Positions 49,474 to 58,257 of a stretch of 64,000 nt of DNA are shown here, in pieces. This DNA is from CAJXYS01 sp913063035 (GTDB lineage Bacteria > Pseudomonadota > Alphaproteobacteria > Rhodobacterales > Rhodobacteraceae). The position numbers were made by a program, and so were the translations under genes. The notes beneath the pieces were generated by a model. The model saw nothing but the letters and a program-made list of their open reading frames with translations. It was not told the origin of the DNA and ran no database searches. The stretch's first letter is position 1. Each line of letters starts with the position of its first letter. The stretch is taken from contig NZ_JBOCEG010000002.1 of NCBI RefSeq assembly GCF_050586465.1, forward strand, positions 186,001 through 250,000. The letters are read 5' to 3'.

Positions 49474-52047
49474 TCAGCCCTCGAGGATTCGCCCGGTCAT
49501 CTCGTCCATGTCGCGCGACAGCTCGGCGCGGTCACGGATCCGCTGCAGCGCGGCCCGCATCTGCGCCTGGCGGTCGGCGTCGTAGCGATGCCAGGTCTCG
49601 AAGGCGCTTGCCATGCGCGCCGCCGCCTGCGGATTGCGCCCGTCGAGCCGGATCAGCCAGTCCGCCACCAGCTCGTAGCCCGCGCCGGACGGGTCGTGGA
49701 ACCCGGCCGGGTTCATCATCGCGAAGGCCCCGATGACGGCGCGGAACCGGTTCGGATTGGTCCAGTCGAAATCCGGATGCTCGGTGAGCCGGCGGGTGAC
49801 GGCGACGGCCTCGGCGGGGGTGGCGTTCGCGGCCTGCAGGGTGAACCACTTGTCGAGCACCAGCCGGTCCGCCTGCCAGCGGTCATAGAACCGCGCGGCC
49901 GCCGCGGCGCCGGCGCCGGCGCGCAGCAGGCAGTCGAAGGCGGCGAGTTCCTCGGTCATGTTGCGCGCCGCCGCGAACTGCGCCCCGGCCAGCCTGCCGC
50001 CGTCGAGACGGGTCAGGTAGGACAGCGCCGCCTGCCTCAGCGCGCGCCGGCCGGCGGCGCCCGCGTCGGGGCTATAGGGGCCGGGCACGTCCATGGCGCG
50101 GTAAAGCTCTTCCAGGCGGCCCGCATGCGCCCCGGCGATGGCGGTGGACAGGGTCTCGCGGGCGGCGTGGATCGCCAGCGGGTCCGGCGTGACGCCCGCC
50201 TCGTAGAGGCCCTGTGCCAGGTCGTCGGGGCCGGGCAGCCGCAGCGCCAGCGCGGTGAAGGCCGGGTCGAGATCCGTGTCGGCCATCACCCGGCCGAGCG
50301 CCTCCATGAAGGCCGTGTCCGGCGCGGCCCCGTCGGTGACCATGCGCATCAGCGCGTCCTTGGCCAGGGCGCGGCCCGCCTCCCAGCGGTTGAAGGGGTC
50401 GGTGTCATGGGCCAGCAGGAAGGCGCGCTCGGCGTTGTCCGGCTGCCGGGTCAGGATCACCGGCGCCGAGAAGCCGCGCAGGATCGACGGGATCGGCCGC
50501 GCCGCCAGGCCGTCGAAGCGGAAGCTCTGCTCGGCCTCTGTCATCTCCAGCAGCGTGGTCGGCACCACCTCGTGGCCATTGGGGTTGAGCAGGCCGACCG
50601 CGATCGGGATGACCTGCGGCGCCTTCGCGGGCTGGCCGGGGGTGGGCGGCGTCTCCTGGCGGAAGGTCAGCGTGTAGGTGCCGCTTTCCCAGGCCTCGGT
50701 GACATGCAGACGGGGCGTGCCGGCCTGGCTGTACCAGCGCTTGAACTGCGACAGGTCGCGGCCGGTCGCGTCCTCGAAGACACGAAGCCAGTCCTCTATG
50801 GTCGCCGCGTCGCCGTCGTGGCGGTCGAAATAGAGATCGAGCGCGGCGCGGTAGCCGTCCTCTCCGACCAGCCGCTTCAGCATGCCGATCACCTCGGCGC
50901 CCTTTTCGTAGACGGTGGCGGTGTAGAAGTTGTTGATCTCCACGTAGCTCTCGGGACGCACCGGGTGGGCGAGCGGGCCGTTATCCTCGCGGAACTGGCG
51001 CGCGCGCAGCATCAGCACGTCGTCGATCCGCTTCACCGCGGCCGAGCGCATGTCGCCGGTGAACTCCTGGTCGCGGAAGACGGTCAGGCCTTCCTTCAGG
51101 CAGAGCTGGAACCAGTCGCGGCAGGTGATGCGGTTGCCGGTCCAGTTGTGAAAGTATTCATGGGCGATGATGCCCTCGATCCGCTCGAAATCCTGGTCCG
51201 TCGCGGTCTCGGGACTGGCGAGCACGAACTTGGAGTTGAAGACGTTGAGCCCCTTGTTCTCCATCGCGCCCATGTTGAAATCATCGACCGCGACGATGTT
51301 GAAGACGTCGAGATCGTATTCGCGGCCGTAGACCTTCTCGTCCCAGCGCATCGAGCGTTTCAGCGCGTCGAGGGCATAGGCGCAGCGGTCCTCGTCGCCC
51401 GGGCGCACCCAGATATTCAGCGCCACCCCGCGCCCCGAGGCGGTGGTGAAGCGGTCGGACACCGCCGCCAGGTCGCCGGCCACCAGCGCGAAGAGGTAGC
51501 TCGGCTTCGGCCACGGGTCGTGCCACTCGGCCCAGCCGTCGCCGCTGTCCACCGGGTTGCCGTTGGACAGAAGGACCGGCAACGCGGCCTCGATGCGCAC
51601 GCTGAAGGGGGCCATGACGTCCGGGCGGTCGGGATAATAGGTGATGCGGCGAAAGCCCTGCGCTTCGCACTGGGTGCAGTACATCCCCCGCGACATGTAA
51701 AGCCCCTCGAGCGCGGTATTGCCCGCGGGATCGATCTCGACCTCGGCGGTCCAGGTGAACGGCCCGTCGGGCAGCTGGTCGGCCGGCAGGGTCAGCCCGG
51801 TCTCGTCCGGGGCCAAGGCCGCGTCCCCCAGCGGCGCGTCGTCGATCGCGGCGGAGATCAGCCGGATCTGTTCGCCGTCGAGCCGCAGATCGCCGCGCGG
51901 CACGGCCGGGTTCGGGCGGAACGCGATCCGCGAGAGCACCCGCGTCGCGCCGGGATCCAGCCGGAAGGTCAGGTGCACCGCGTCCACCAGCCAGGCTGGC
52001 GGGCGGTAGTCGGACAGGTGAACGGCGGTCGGGGCGGGATCGCGCAT
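49474..52047 (-). CDS. pepN: Aminopeptidase N
   Basis: 857 residues, M1 metallopeptidase of the E. coli PepN type. Exopeptidase motif GAMENKGLNVFN, zinc motif HEYFHNWTGNRITC with the downstream Glu in LKEGLTVFRDQE, and the catalytic Tyr region NNFYTATVYEKGAEV. The C-terminal half is alpha-helical, normal for the family. Broad-specificity cytoplasmic removal of N-terminal residues. It is monocistronic; 52048-52191 upstream holds no other gene. Confidence 0.96.
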   Translation of the reverse strand: MRDPAPTAVHLSDYRPPAWLVDAVHLTFRLDPGATRVLSRIAFRPNPAVPRGDLRLDGEQIRLISAAIDDAPLGDAALAPDETGLTLPADQLPDGPFTWTAEVEIDPAGNTALEGLYMSRGMYCTQCEAQGFRRITYYPDRPDVMAPFSVRIEAALPVLLSNGNPVDSGDGWAEWHDPWPKPSYLFALVAGDLAAVSDRFTTASGRGVALNIWVRPGDEDRCAYALDALKRSMRWDEKVYGREYDLDVFNIVAVDDFNMGAMENKGLNVFNSKFVLASPETATDQDFERIEGIIAHEYFHNWTGNRITCRDWFQLCLKEGLTVFRDQEFTGDMRSAAVKRIDDVLMLRARQFREDNGPLAHPVRPESYVEINNFYTATVYEKGAEVIGMLKRLVGEDGYRAALDLYFDRHDGDAATIEDWLRVFEDATGRDLSQFKRWYSQAGTPRLHVTEAWESGTYTLTFRQETPPTPGQPAKAPQVIPIAVGLLNPNGHEVVPTTLLEMTEAEQSFRFDGLAARPIPSILRGFSAPVILTRQPDNAERAFLLAHDTDPFNRWEAGRALAKDALMRMVTDGAAPDTAFMEALGRVMADTDLDPAFTALALRLPGPDDLAQGLYEAGVTPDPLAIHAARETLSTAIAGAHAGRLEELYRAMDVPGPYSPDAGAAGRRALRQAALSYLTRLDGGRLAGAQFAAARNMTEELAAFDCLLRAGAGAAAAARFYDRWQADRLVLDKWFTLQAANATPAEAVAVTRRLTEHPDFDWTNPNRFRAVIGAFAMMNPAGFHDPSGAGYELVADWLIRLDGRNPQAAARMASAFETWHRYDADRQAQMRAALQRIRDRAELSRDMDEMTGRILEG

Positions 52048-52191
52048 CTGGGAAACCTCTCATCTCGCGCCGACGTGAAGGCGGCGGGCGTGTTTCGCCC
52101 CTGACAATCATCATCCGGCGGCTAGGTGCAAGGGGGAACCGGGGCCGCGCCCCGGCGTTTGACAAGTGACGAAAACCGAAAGGAGCAATCC

Positions 52192-52398
52192 ATGTCGGCT
52201 TCCGACACGAGACTTGAAAAGCAGAAGGCCCGCCACCGCGCCCCGCTGATCGTGCTGGGGCTCTGCCTCGCCGCTGCCGCGCTGGCGATGCTGTTCTATG
52301 TCAGCTACGGCTTCACCGAAGGCCAAGATCCGGCCGGCGCCGAGCGCCAGATCGAGGTCGCGCCGGGCGGCGGCCAGATCGACGCGGCCGAGGACTGA
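52192..52398 (+). CDS. Small single-pass membrane protein, unrecognised
   Basis: 68 residues. A charged N-terminus (SDTRLEKQKARHRA) precedes one strong membrane helix (PLIVLGLCLAAAALAMLFYV) and an acidic, glycine-rich tail. AAAGGAG lies six bases before ATG 52192, a very good ribosome site. A GC-rich hairpin, CCGGGGC-CGC-GCCCCGG, lies upstream at 52139-52155. I do not recognise the family. The positive-inside rule places the N-terminus in the cytoplasm and the acidic tail in the periplasm. Confidence 0.65.
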   Translation: MSASDTRLEKQKARHRAPLIVLGLCLAAAALAMLFYVSYGFTEGQDPAGAERQIEVAPGGGQIDAAED

Positions 52399-52446
52399 CG
52401 CCCTTTCCCGCCTTTACCGCGCCCGTGGCCCCTCTATCTCCGGGCC

Positions 52447-53976
52447 ATGAAGCAGCCCGTCACGATCCTCTGGTTCAAGCGTGACCTGCGGGTGGCCGAT
52501 CACGCGGCCCTCGCGGCGGCGGCGGCCGGGGACGGGCCGGTCATACCCCTCTACATCGCGGAACCGGACTACTGGGCGCTGCCGGACACCTCGGCACGGC
52601 AGTGGGCGGTTTTCGCGGAAAGCCTGGCCGAGCTGCGCGCCGAGCTGGCCGCGCTGGGCGCCGCCCTGGTCGTTCGCCGCGGCGACGCGGTGTCGCTGCT
52701 GGAGGACATGCGCGCCAAGCACGGCGTGACGCGGCTGGTCAGCCACGAGGAGACCGGCAATGGCTGGACCTATGCCCGCGACCGGCGCGTCGCCGCCTGG
52801 GCGCGGGGGCAGGGCGTCGAATGGGCGGAATACCCGCAATGCGCGGTGATCCGCCGGCTCGGCGGGCGTGACGGATGGGCCGCGCGGCGCACGCGCTTCG
52901 TGCGCGCGGCCCCTATCGCACCCCCTCTGCGGCTGCGTCCGGTGCCCGGTATCGATCCGGGCGCGATCCCCGCGGCGCGCGCGCTCGGCCTCTCGCCGGA
53001 TCTCTGCCCCGGTCGGCAGCGGGGTGGCCGGCGCGCGGCGCTCGAGACGCTCGAGAGTTTCCTGTCGGATCGCGGGCGCGACTATCGCCGGGCGATGGCG
53101 TCGCCCGGCGCCGGGGCGCGGGCCTGTTCGCGGCTCTCCGTGCACCTGGCCACGGGGGCGCTGTCCGTGCGCGAGGCCGCGCAGGCCGGCGCGGAACGGC
53201 AGCGGCACGTCCAGGGCACCCGCGCGGGCTGGGTGGGCAGCCTTCGGAGCTTTTCGAGCCGGCTTGCCTGGCGGGATCACTTCACCCAGAAGCTCGAGGA
53301 CGCGCCTGGGCTCGAGACCCGCTGCCTGCACTCCGCCTACGAGGATCTGCGCCCGCGCCCCGGCGACGCTGCGCTGCTGGCGGCCTGGCAGGCGGGCGAG
53401 ACCGGCATTCCCTTCGTCGATGCCTGTATGCGCAGCCTCGTTGCCACGGGCTGGCTGAATTTCCGCATGCGCGCGATGCTGATGGCGGTGGCGAGCTACC
53501 ATCTCTGGCTCGACTGGCGCGACAGCGGCCCGCATCTCGCGCGGATGTTCACCGATTACGAGCCGGGGATCCACTGGCCGCAATGCCAGATGCAGTCCGG
53601 CACGACGGGCACCAACACGATCCGTATCTACAACCCCGTGAAACAGGGCCGCGACCAGGACCCTGACGGCGTCTTTACCCGGTACTGGCTGCCGGAACTG
53701 GCAGAGGTGCCGGATGCCTGGCTGCAGGAGCCCTGGCGCTGGGACGGGGCGGGCCGCGTGCTGGGCCGGGCCTATCCCGCGCCGGTGGTCGACGTGGCGG
53801 CGGCGGCGCGCGCCGCGCGTGACCGGGTCTGGGCGGTCCGGCGCGGCGCGGCCTACCGCGACGAGGCCGACCGGCTGGTCCGGCGCCACGGCAGCCGCAA
53901 GCGCGCCGACAGCCGCGGCCCCCGGCGCATCAAGCCCCGCACCGGCGGGGCGGCGCAGCTCCGCTTCGATTTCTGA
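52447..53976 (+). CDS. Cryptochrome/deoxyribodipyrimidine photolyase family protein
   Basis: 509 residues. N-terminal antenna domain ILWFKRDLRVADHAAL and the loop EETGNGWTYARDRRVAAW; the C-terminal FAD-binding domain has GLETRCLHSAYEDLR, GIPFVDACMRSLVATGWLNFRMR, MLMAVASYHLWLDWR and DYEPGIHWPQCQMQSGTTGTN. Light-dependent DNA repair or photosensing. No extra Cys cluster typical of FeS-BCP photolyases is obvious. The basic C-terminus RKRADSRGPRRIKPR could bind DNA. Its stop overlaps the DUF2256 start. Confidence 0.9.
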   Translation: MKQPVTILWFKRDLRVADHAALAAAAAGDGPVIPLYIAEPDYWALPDTSARQWAVFAESLAELRAELAALGAALVVRRGDAVSLLEDMRAKHGVTRLVSHEETGNGWTYARDRRVAAWARGQGVEWAEYPQCAVIRRLGGRDGWAARRTRFVRAAPIAPPLRLRPVPGIDPGAIPAARALGLSPDLCPGRQRGGRRAALETLESFLSDRGRDYRRAMASPGAGARACSRLSVHLATGALSVREAAQAGAERQRHVQGTRAGWVGSLRSFSSRLAWRDHFTQKLEDAPGLETRCLHSAYEDLRPRPGDAALLAAWQAGETGIPFVDACMRSLVATGWLNFRMRAMLMAVASYHLWLDWRDSGPHLARMFTDYEPGIHWPQCQMQSGTTGTNTIRIYNPVKQGRDQDPDGVFTRYWLPELAEVPDAWLQEPWRWDGAGRVLGRAYPAPVVDVAAAARAARDRVWAVRRGAAYRDEADRLVRRHGSRKRADSRGPRRIKPRTGGAAQLRFDF

Positions 53977-54164
53977 TGGGCCGCCAACGCCGCAAGGGTG
54001 ACCTGCCCGAGAAGACCTGCGCGGTTTGCGGGCGGCCCTTTGCCTGGCGCAGGAAATGGGCGCGCGACTGGGAGGCCGTGCGGTATTGCTCGGAACGCTG
54101 CCGCCGGGGCCGGCGTTCGGAAGCGAAAGAAGCAGCTTCGCGTGAATCTGGTCAAAAAAACTGA
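53976..54164 (+). CDS. DUF2256 small zinc-ribbon protein
   Basis: 62 residues. Two CxxC-type pairs, CAVCGRPF and YCSERCRRG, form a likely zinc site in an otherwise Arg/Lys-rich protein. DUF2256 genes are known as neighbours or fusion partners of photolyase/cryptochrome genes. Here the start shares one base with the photolyase stop (TGATG), so the two are co-translated. It may help the photolyase to bind nucleic acid; no function is established. Confidence 0.85.
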   Translation: MGRQRRKGDLPEKTCAVCGRPFAWRRKWARDWEAVRYCSERCRRGRRSEAKEAASRESGQKN

Positions 54165-54167
54165 CCA
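54149..54167 (+). terminator. Inverted repeat at the DUF2256 stop codon
   Basis: TGGTCA and TGACCA pair around AAAAAAC, with the DUF2256 stop inside the right arm. It could be a weak transcript end or an operator for glcB downstream. Confidence 0.3.
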
Positions 54168-54202
54168 CGGTTGTTGCCTATCGGAAACTTTTTTCCTAAG
54201 CC

Positions 54203-54216
54203 GTGCACAACTGCAC
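54203..54216. promoter_or_regulatory. GTGCA-N4-TGCAC inverted repeat before glcB
   Basis: GTGCA and TGCAC flank CAAC 21 bp upstream of the malate synthase start, just before the AGGAGG ribosome site. A regulator binding here would overlap the start of transcription or of the leader. Confidence 0.35.
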
Positions 54217-54236
54217 ACATCCGACAGGAGGCGTCC

Positions 54237-56402
54237 ATGACCGACCGCGTTGAAAAGCAGGGCCTTCAGGTGGCCCGAGACCTGGCCGACTTCATCGAGG
54301 AAAAGGCCCTGCCCGGCACCGGGGTGACGGCGGACGCGTTCTGGGAAGGCCTGAGCGGTCTCGTCCACGATCTGGGACCGAAGAACCGCGCGCTGTTGGA
54401 AAAACGCGCGGCGATCCAGGAAAAGATCGACAACTGGCATATCGAGCGCCAGGGGCGGCCGCTGGAGCTGGGCGCGTACCGGGAATTCCTCGAGTCGCTG
54501 GGCTACCTGCTGCCCGAAGGCGAGGATTTCGCCATCGGCACCGAGAATGTCGACGACGAGATCGCGGCCATCCCGGGCCCGCAGCTCGTGGTGCCGATCA
54601 CCAATGCCCGTTACGCGCTGAACGCCGCCAATGCGCGCTGGGGCTCGCTCTATGACGCGCTCTACGGCACCGATGCGCTGGGCGACCTGCCGCAGGGCAA
54701 GGGCTATGACGCCAAGCGCGGCGCCCGCGTCATCGCCTGGGGGCGTGCCTTCCTCGACGATATCGCGCCGCTCGACGGGGTCAGCCATGCCGAGGTCACC
54801 GGCTACCGCGTCGCGGACGGCGCGCTGGTCGCGGCGACCCGCGACGGCCAGGCCGGGCTGAAGACCCCCGGCCAGTTCGCCGGCTGGCAGGGCGACGCCG
54901 CGGATCCGACCGGTATCGTGCTCAGGAATCACCATCTCCATATCGTGATCGAGATCGACGGCACCCACCCGATCGGCGAGACCGACGGCGCCCATGTCGC
55001 CGACATCAGGCTCGAGAGCGCGATCTCCTCGATCATGGACTGCGAGGATTCGGTCGCCTGCGTCGACGCCGAGGACAAGGTGCAGGCCTATTCCAACTGG
55101 CTCGGGCTGATGAAGGGCGACCTGACCGAAGAGGTGCGGAAGGGCGACAGCACCGTCACCCGCAGGCTCAACGGCGACGTGGACTACACCGCCGCCGATG
55201 GCGGCCCGGCCAGCCTCAAGGGGCGCGCGCTGATGCTGGTGCGCAATGTCGGTCACCTGATGACCAACCCCGCGATCCTCGACCGCCAGGGCGAGGAAAT
55301 CTTCGAAGGCCTGATGGACGCGATGGTGACCACGCTGATCGCCATCCACGACCTCAAGAAGGAGGGCGGGATCCGGAACTCGGTCAAGGGATCCGTCTAC
55401 GTCGTGAAGCCCAAGATGCACGGCCCCGAGGAAGTGGCCTTCGCCACCGAGATCTTCGACCGGGTCGAGGACGCGCTGGGCCTGCCGCGCAACACCGTGA
55501 AGCTCGGCATCATGGACGAGGAACGCCGCACCAGCGTGAACCTCAAGGAATGCATCCGCGCCGCAAGGGATCGCGTGGCCTTCATCAACACGGGCTTCCT
55601 CGATCGCACCGGCGACGAGATCCATACCTCGATGGAAGCCGGGGCGATGATCCGCAAGGGCGAGATGAAATCCGAACCCTGGATCAAGGCCTACGAGGAC
55701 CGCAACGTCGATATCGGCCTGGCCTGCGGGCTGCAGGGCCGGGCGCAGATCGGCAAGGGCATGTGGGCCGCGCCCGACCGGATGGAGGCGATGCTGGCCG
55801 AGAAGATCGGCCATCCCGAATCCGGCGCCAACTGCGCCTGGGTGCCGTCGCCCACCGCCGCGACGCTCCACGCGACGCATTACCACCGGGTCGACGTCTT
55901 CCGGCGCCAGGACGAGATCGCCGCCGGCGGCCACCGCGCCGGCCTCGACGCGCTGCTGACGATCCCGGTCTCGAAGGGGCACAACTGGTCCGAGGCCGAG
56001 ATCCGCGCCGAGATCGAGAACAACGCCCAGGGCATCCTCGGCTACGTCGTGCGCTGGGTCGACCAGGGCGTCGGCTGCTCGAAGGTGCCCGATATCCACG
56101 ACGTCGCGCTGATGGAGGATCGCGCGACCTGCCGGATCAGCTCGCAGCATATCGCGAACTGGCTCCATCACGGTGTCGTCACCGAGGCGCAGGTCATGGA
56201 GATCATGCAGCGCATGGCCGAAGTGGTCGACCGCCAGAACGCGGGCGATCCGGCCTACAGGCCGATGGCCCCCGGTTTCGGAGGCATCGCCTTCCAGGCC
56301 GCCTGCGACCTGGTCTTCAAGGGTCGCGTCCAGCCCTCGGGCTACACCGAGCCGGTGCTTCATGCCCGGCGTCTCGAACTGAAAGGGTCGCAGAATGGGT
56401 GA
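54237..56402 (+). CDS. glcB: Malate synthase G
   Basis: 721 residues, the large monomeric malate synthase that condenses acetyl-CoA and glyoxylate. N-terminal clasp ARDLADFIEEKALPG, LVVPITNARYALNAANARWGS, SIMDCEDSVACVDAEDK, KPKMHGPEEVAF, MDEERRTSVNLKECI and ACGLQGRAQIGKGMWA are typical. The C-terminal plug with DIHDVALMEDRATCRISSQ is complete. GACAGGAGG precedes ATG 54237. It overlaps glcG by eight bases. Serves the glyoxylate cycle or glycolate use; no isocitrate lyase gene is nearby. Confidence 0.97.
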   Translation: MTDRVEKQGLQVARDLADFIEEKALPGTGVTADAFWEGLSGLVHDLGPKNRALLEKRAAIQEKIDNWHIERQGRPLELGAYREFLESLGYLLPEGEDFAIGTENVDDEIAAIPGPQLVVPITNARYALNAANARWGSLYDALYGTDALGDLPQGKGYDAKRGARVIAWGRAFLDDIAPLDGVSHAEVTGYRVADGALVAATRDGQAGLKTPGQFAGWQGDAADPTGIVLRNHHLHIVIEIDGTHPIGETDGAHVADIRLESAISSIMDCEDSVACVDAEDKVQAYSNWLGLMKGDLTEEVRKGDSTVTRRLNGDVDYTAADGGPASLKGRALMLVRNVGHLMTNPAILDRQGEEIFEGLMDAMVTTLIAIHDLKKEGGIRNSVKGSVYVVKPKMHGPEEVAFATEIFDRVEDALGLPRNTVKLGIMDEERRTSVNLKECIRAARDRVAFINTGFLDRTGDEIHTSMEAGAMIRKGEMKSEPWIKAYEDRNVDIGLACGLQGRAQIGKGMWAAPDRMEAMLAEKIGHPESGANCAWVPSPTAATLHATHYHRVDVFRRQDEIAAGGHRAGLDALLTIPVSKGHNWSEAEIRAEIENNAQGILGYVVRWVDQGVGCSKVPDIHDVALMEDRATCRISSQHIANWLHHGVVTEAQVMEIMQRMAEVVDRQNAGDPAYRPMAPGFGGIAFQAACDLVFKGRVQPSGYTEPVLHARRLELKGSQNG

Positions 56403-56823
56403 GATTTCGCTCAACAAGGCAAGAACCATCATCCGCGGTGCGCTCAAGCATGGGCGCGCGCAGGGGCTGAAACCGCTCTCGGTCATCGTGCTGGACACGG
56501 GTGGCCATCCCAAGGCGTTCGAACGTGCGGACGGGGCCTCGCCGGGCCGCTACGCCATCGCCGAGGGCAAGGCCTACGGCGCCGTCATGCTAGGCATGTC
56601 CGGCACCGCGCAGCGCGACCGGGCCGAGGCGCAGGCCTATTTCATGGCGGCCGCCAACGGCGCCTTCGGCGGCAAGGTCGTGCCGGTGCCGGGCGGCGTG
56701 CTGGTGCGCGACGGGCGCGGCCGGGTCATCGGTGCGGTCGGCGTGACCGGCGACACCTCGGAAAACGACGCCGCCGCCGCGCTCGCGGGTATCGAGGCCG
56801 CGGGCTACAGCGGCGACGCCTGA
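56395..56823 (+). CDS. glcG: GlcG/HbpS-type (DUF336) protein
   Basis: 142 residues. DUF336/GlcG pattern: LNKARTIIRGALKHG, LSVIVLDTGGHPKAFERADG, IAEGKAYGAVMLG, and the C-terminal PVPGGVLVRDGRGRVIGAVGVTG. Related proteins such as HbpS bind heme or modify corrinoids, but GlcG has no settled role. Coupling to glcB by an eight-base overlap repeats the E. coli glc operon association, which supports a function in glycolate/glyoxylate metabolism. Confidence 0.9.
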   Translation: MGEISLNKARTIIRGALKHGRAQGLKPLSVIVLDTGGHPKAFERADGASPGRYAIAEGKAYGAVMLGMSGTAQRDRAEAQAYFMAAANGAFGGKVVPVPGGVLVRDGRGRVIGAVGVTGDTSENDAAAALAGIEAAGYSGDA

Positions 56824-56865
56824 ACCTTTCGGCCGGCGCCCCCCTTCACCTGCGGGCGCCGGCCC

Positions 56866-56871
56866 TATATT
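56866..56871 (+). promoter_or_regulatory. -10-like TATATT before the PuuD-like gene
   Basis: CCCTATATTGTG lies 34 bp before ATG 56905. TATATTGTG is shared with the mraZ and ftsZ upstream elements. No good -35 is visible. Confidence 0.35.
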
Positions 56872-56904
56872 GTGCAGAGGATCCAAAGGAACACAGGCCT
56901 CTTC

Positions 56905-57684
56905 ATGACACGCCCGGTCGTCGCGATCATCGGCAACACCCACCTCATCAACGATCAGTATCCGGCCCATGCCGGCGGCACCATGAACAGCGCGGCCGTG
57001 TCCGACGTGTCGGGCGCGCTGCCGGTCATCGTGCCGTGCGATCCCGCCTATGTCGGCGTCGAGGAATTGCTGGAACGCTTCGACGGTTTCCTGCTGCCGG
57101 GCGGCCGGCCGAACGTCCACCCCGAGGAATACGGCGAGAACTGGACCGAGGCACACGGTGCCTCCGATCGCGGCCGCGACACCATCGCGCTGCCGCTGAT
57201 CCGGGCCTGTGTCGAACGCGGCCAGCCCTTCCTGGGTATCTGCCGCGGTTTCCAGGAGGTGAACGTCGCCATGGGCGGTTCTCTGCATCCGGAAATCCGC
57301 GAGCTGCCGGGACGGATGAACCACCGCATGCCGCCCGACGGCACGCTGGAAGAGAAATTCGCGTTGCGCCACCCGATCAGCCTGACCAGGGGCGGCGTCT
57401 TCGAGCGCGTCTTCGGCGCCGACGAGGTGATGGTCAACTCCTTGCATGGCCAGGGCATAGCGGTTCCCGGTCCCCGGATCGTGATCGAGGGCCATGCCCC
57501 CGACGGCACGCCCGAGGCGATTTATGTCAAGGACGCGCCCGGCTTCACGCTGTCGGTGCAGTGGCACCCGGAATGGAACGCGGCCGACGACCCGGTCTCG
57601 CGCCCGCTCTTCGAGGCCTTCGGAGAGGCGGTGCATCGCTGGGCCGCGGGCGAACGCCCGGTGGAGGGCCGCAAGATCGCCTGA
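56905..57684 (+). CDS. Gamma-glutamyl-gamma-aminobutyrate hydrolase family (PuuD-like, peptidase C26)
   Basis: 259 residues. Class I glutamine-amidotransferase fold with the nucleophile elbow FLGICRGFQEVNV (Cys) and the His-Glu pair in SVQWHPEWN. DGFLLPGGRPNVHPEEYG and VNSLHGQGI are typical of PuuD, which hydrolyses gamma-glutamyl-GABA in putrescine breakdown. The substrate here is an inference, as no other puu genes are nearby. An AAAGGAACAC site lies upstream of ATG 56905. Glutamine amidotransferase of other use is possible. Confidence 0.85.
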   Translation: MTRPVVAIIGNTHLINDQYPAHAGGTMNSAAVSDVSGALPVIVPCDPAYVGVEELLERFDGFLLPGGRPNVHPEEYGENWTEAHGASDRGRDTIALPLIRACVERGQPFLGICRGFQEVNVAMGGSLHPEIRELPGRMNHRMPPDGTLEEKFALRHPISLTRGGVFERVFGADEVMVNSLHGQGIAVPGPRIVIEGHAPDGTPEAIYVKDAPGFTLSVQWHPEWNAADDPVSRPLFEAFGEAVHRWAAGERPVEGRKIA

Positions 57685-57767
57685 GCGCCGGCTACCCGTC
57701 CGGTCGATATATATTGATTTTTGTGCATGATTGTGGTGGCTTCCTTACGGTAGTGTTGGGGGGGCAC

Positions 57768-58178
57768 ATGACCCGTTTTGATGGTTTGATCCTGCTGTCC
57801 GGCGTTGTTTTGCTGGCGTCGGCAGTCTACTTTTTGCCGCTTGCTCAGACCCAGATGGAGACCGCGCGGCTTGCCGCGATCTACGTGCCCGAGTTCGACC
57901 GCCGCGAACGGGCCGGGGCCGAGACCTTCGCCATTGCCTGCGCGATATGCCACGGCGCCCACGGCACGGGCGGGACGGCGCCACAGCTGATCGGACGGCA
58001 CTTTGCGGATCTCGGCGGTCACGTCGCCGTGCTGAGCACCCGCCTGCGGCGGTGCATCGCGCGGCAGGCCGAAGCGGGTTCGGACATCGCCGGTGCCACG
58101 CTGCCGCCCTCCGAGCAGGGCGTCGAGGCGATCAGCGCCTATCTCAGGCGCATGCAGCGGGCGAACCCGCGCGGCTGA
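57768..58178 (+). CDS. Membrane-anchored c-type cytochrome with atypical axial ligand
   Basis: 136 residues. One N-terminal membrane helix (GLILLSGVVLLASAVYFLPL) acts as anchor or uncleaved signal. The heme motif CAICH is at residues 58-62. In class I cytochromes c the second axial ligand is a Met in a G-x-x-MPP segment; the matching segment here is GATLPPSEQG, so Leu112 replaces Met. The only later Met is in the C-terminal YLRRMQR. Cys96 (LRRCIARQ) or a His could substitute. It lies 83 bp after the PuuD-like gene, with a possible -10 TATATT at 57710-57715. Confidence 0.82.
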   Translation: MTRFDGLILLSGVVLLASAVYFLPLAQTQMETARLAAIYVPEFDRRERAGAETFAIACAICHGAHGTGGTAPQLIGRHFADLGGHVAVLSTRLRRCIARQAEAGSDIAGATLPPSEQGVEAISAYLRRMQRANPRG

Positions 58179-58257
58179 CACGGCGGCTTGACCTGCCGCA
58201 AGGCGCGGCGCCGGGCGGCATGGCAGGCTTGGGCATCGCCATCAAGGGAGCCCGACC

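Noticed and set aside
52158..52163. TTGACA as a -35 box for the small membrane protein gene
   Set aside because: No -10 lies 16-18 bp downstream without running into the ribosome site, so the match is likely chance.
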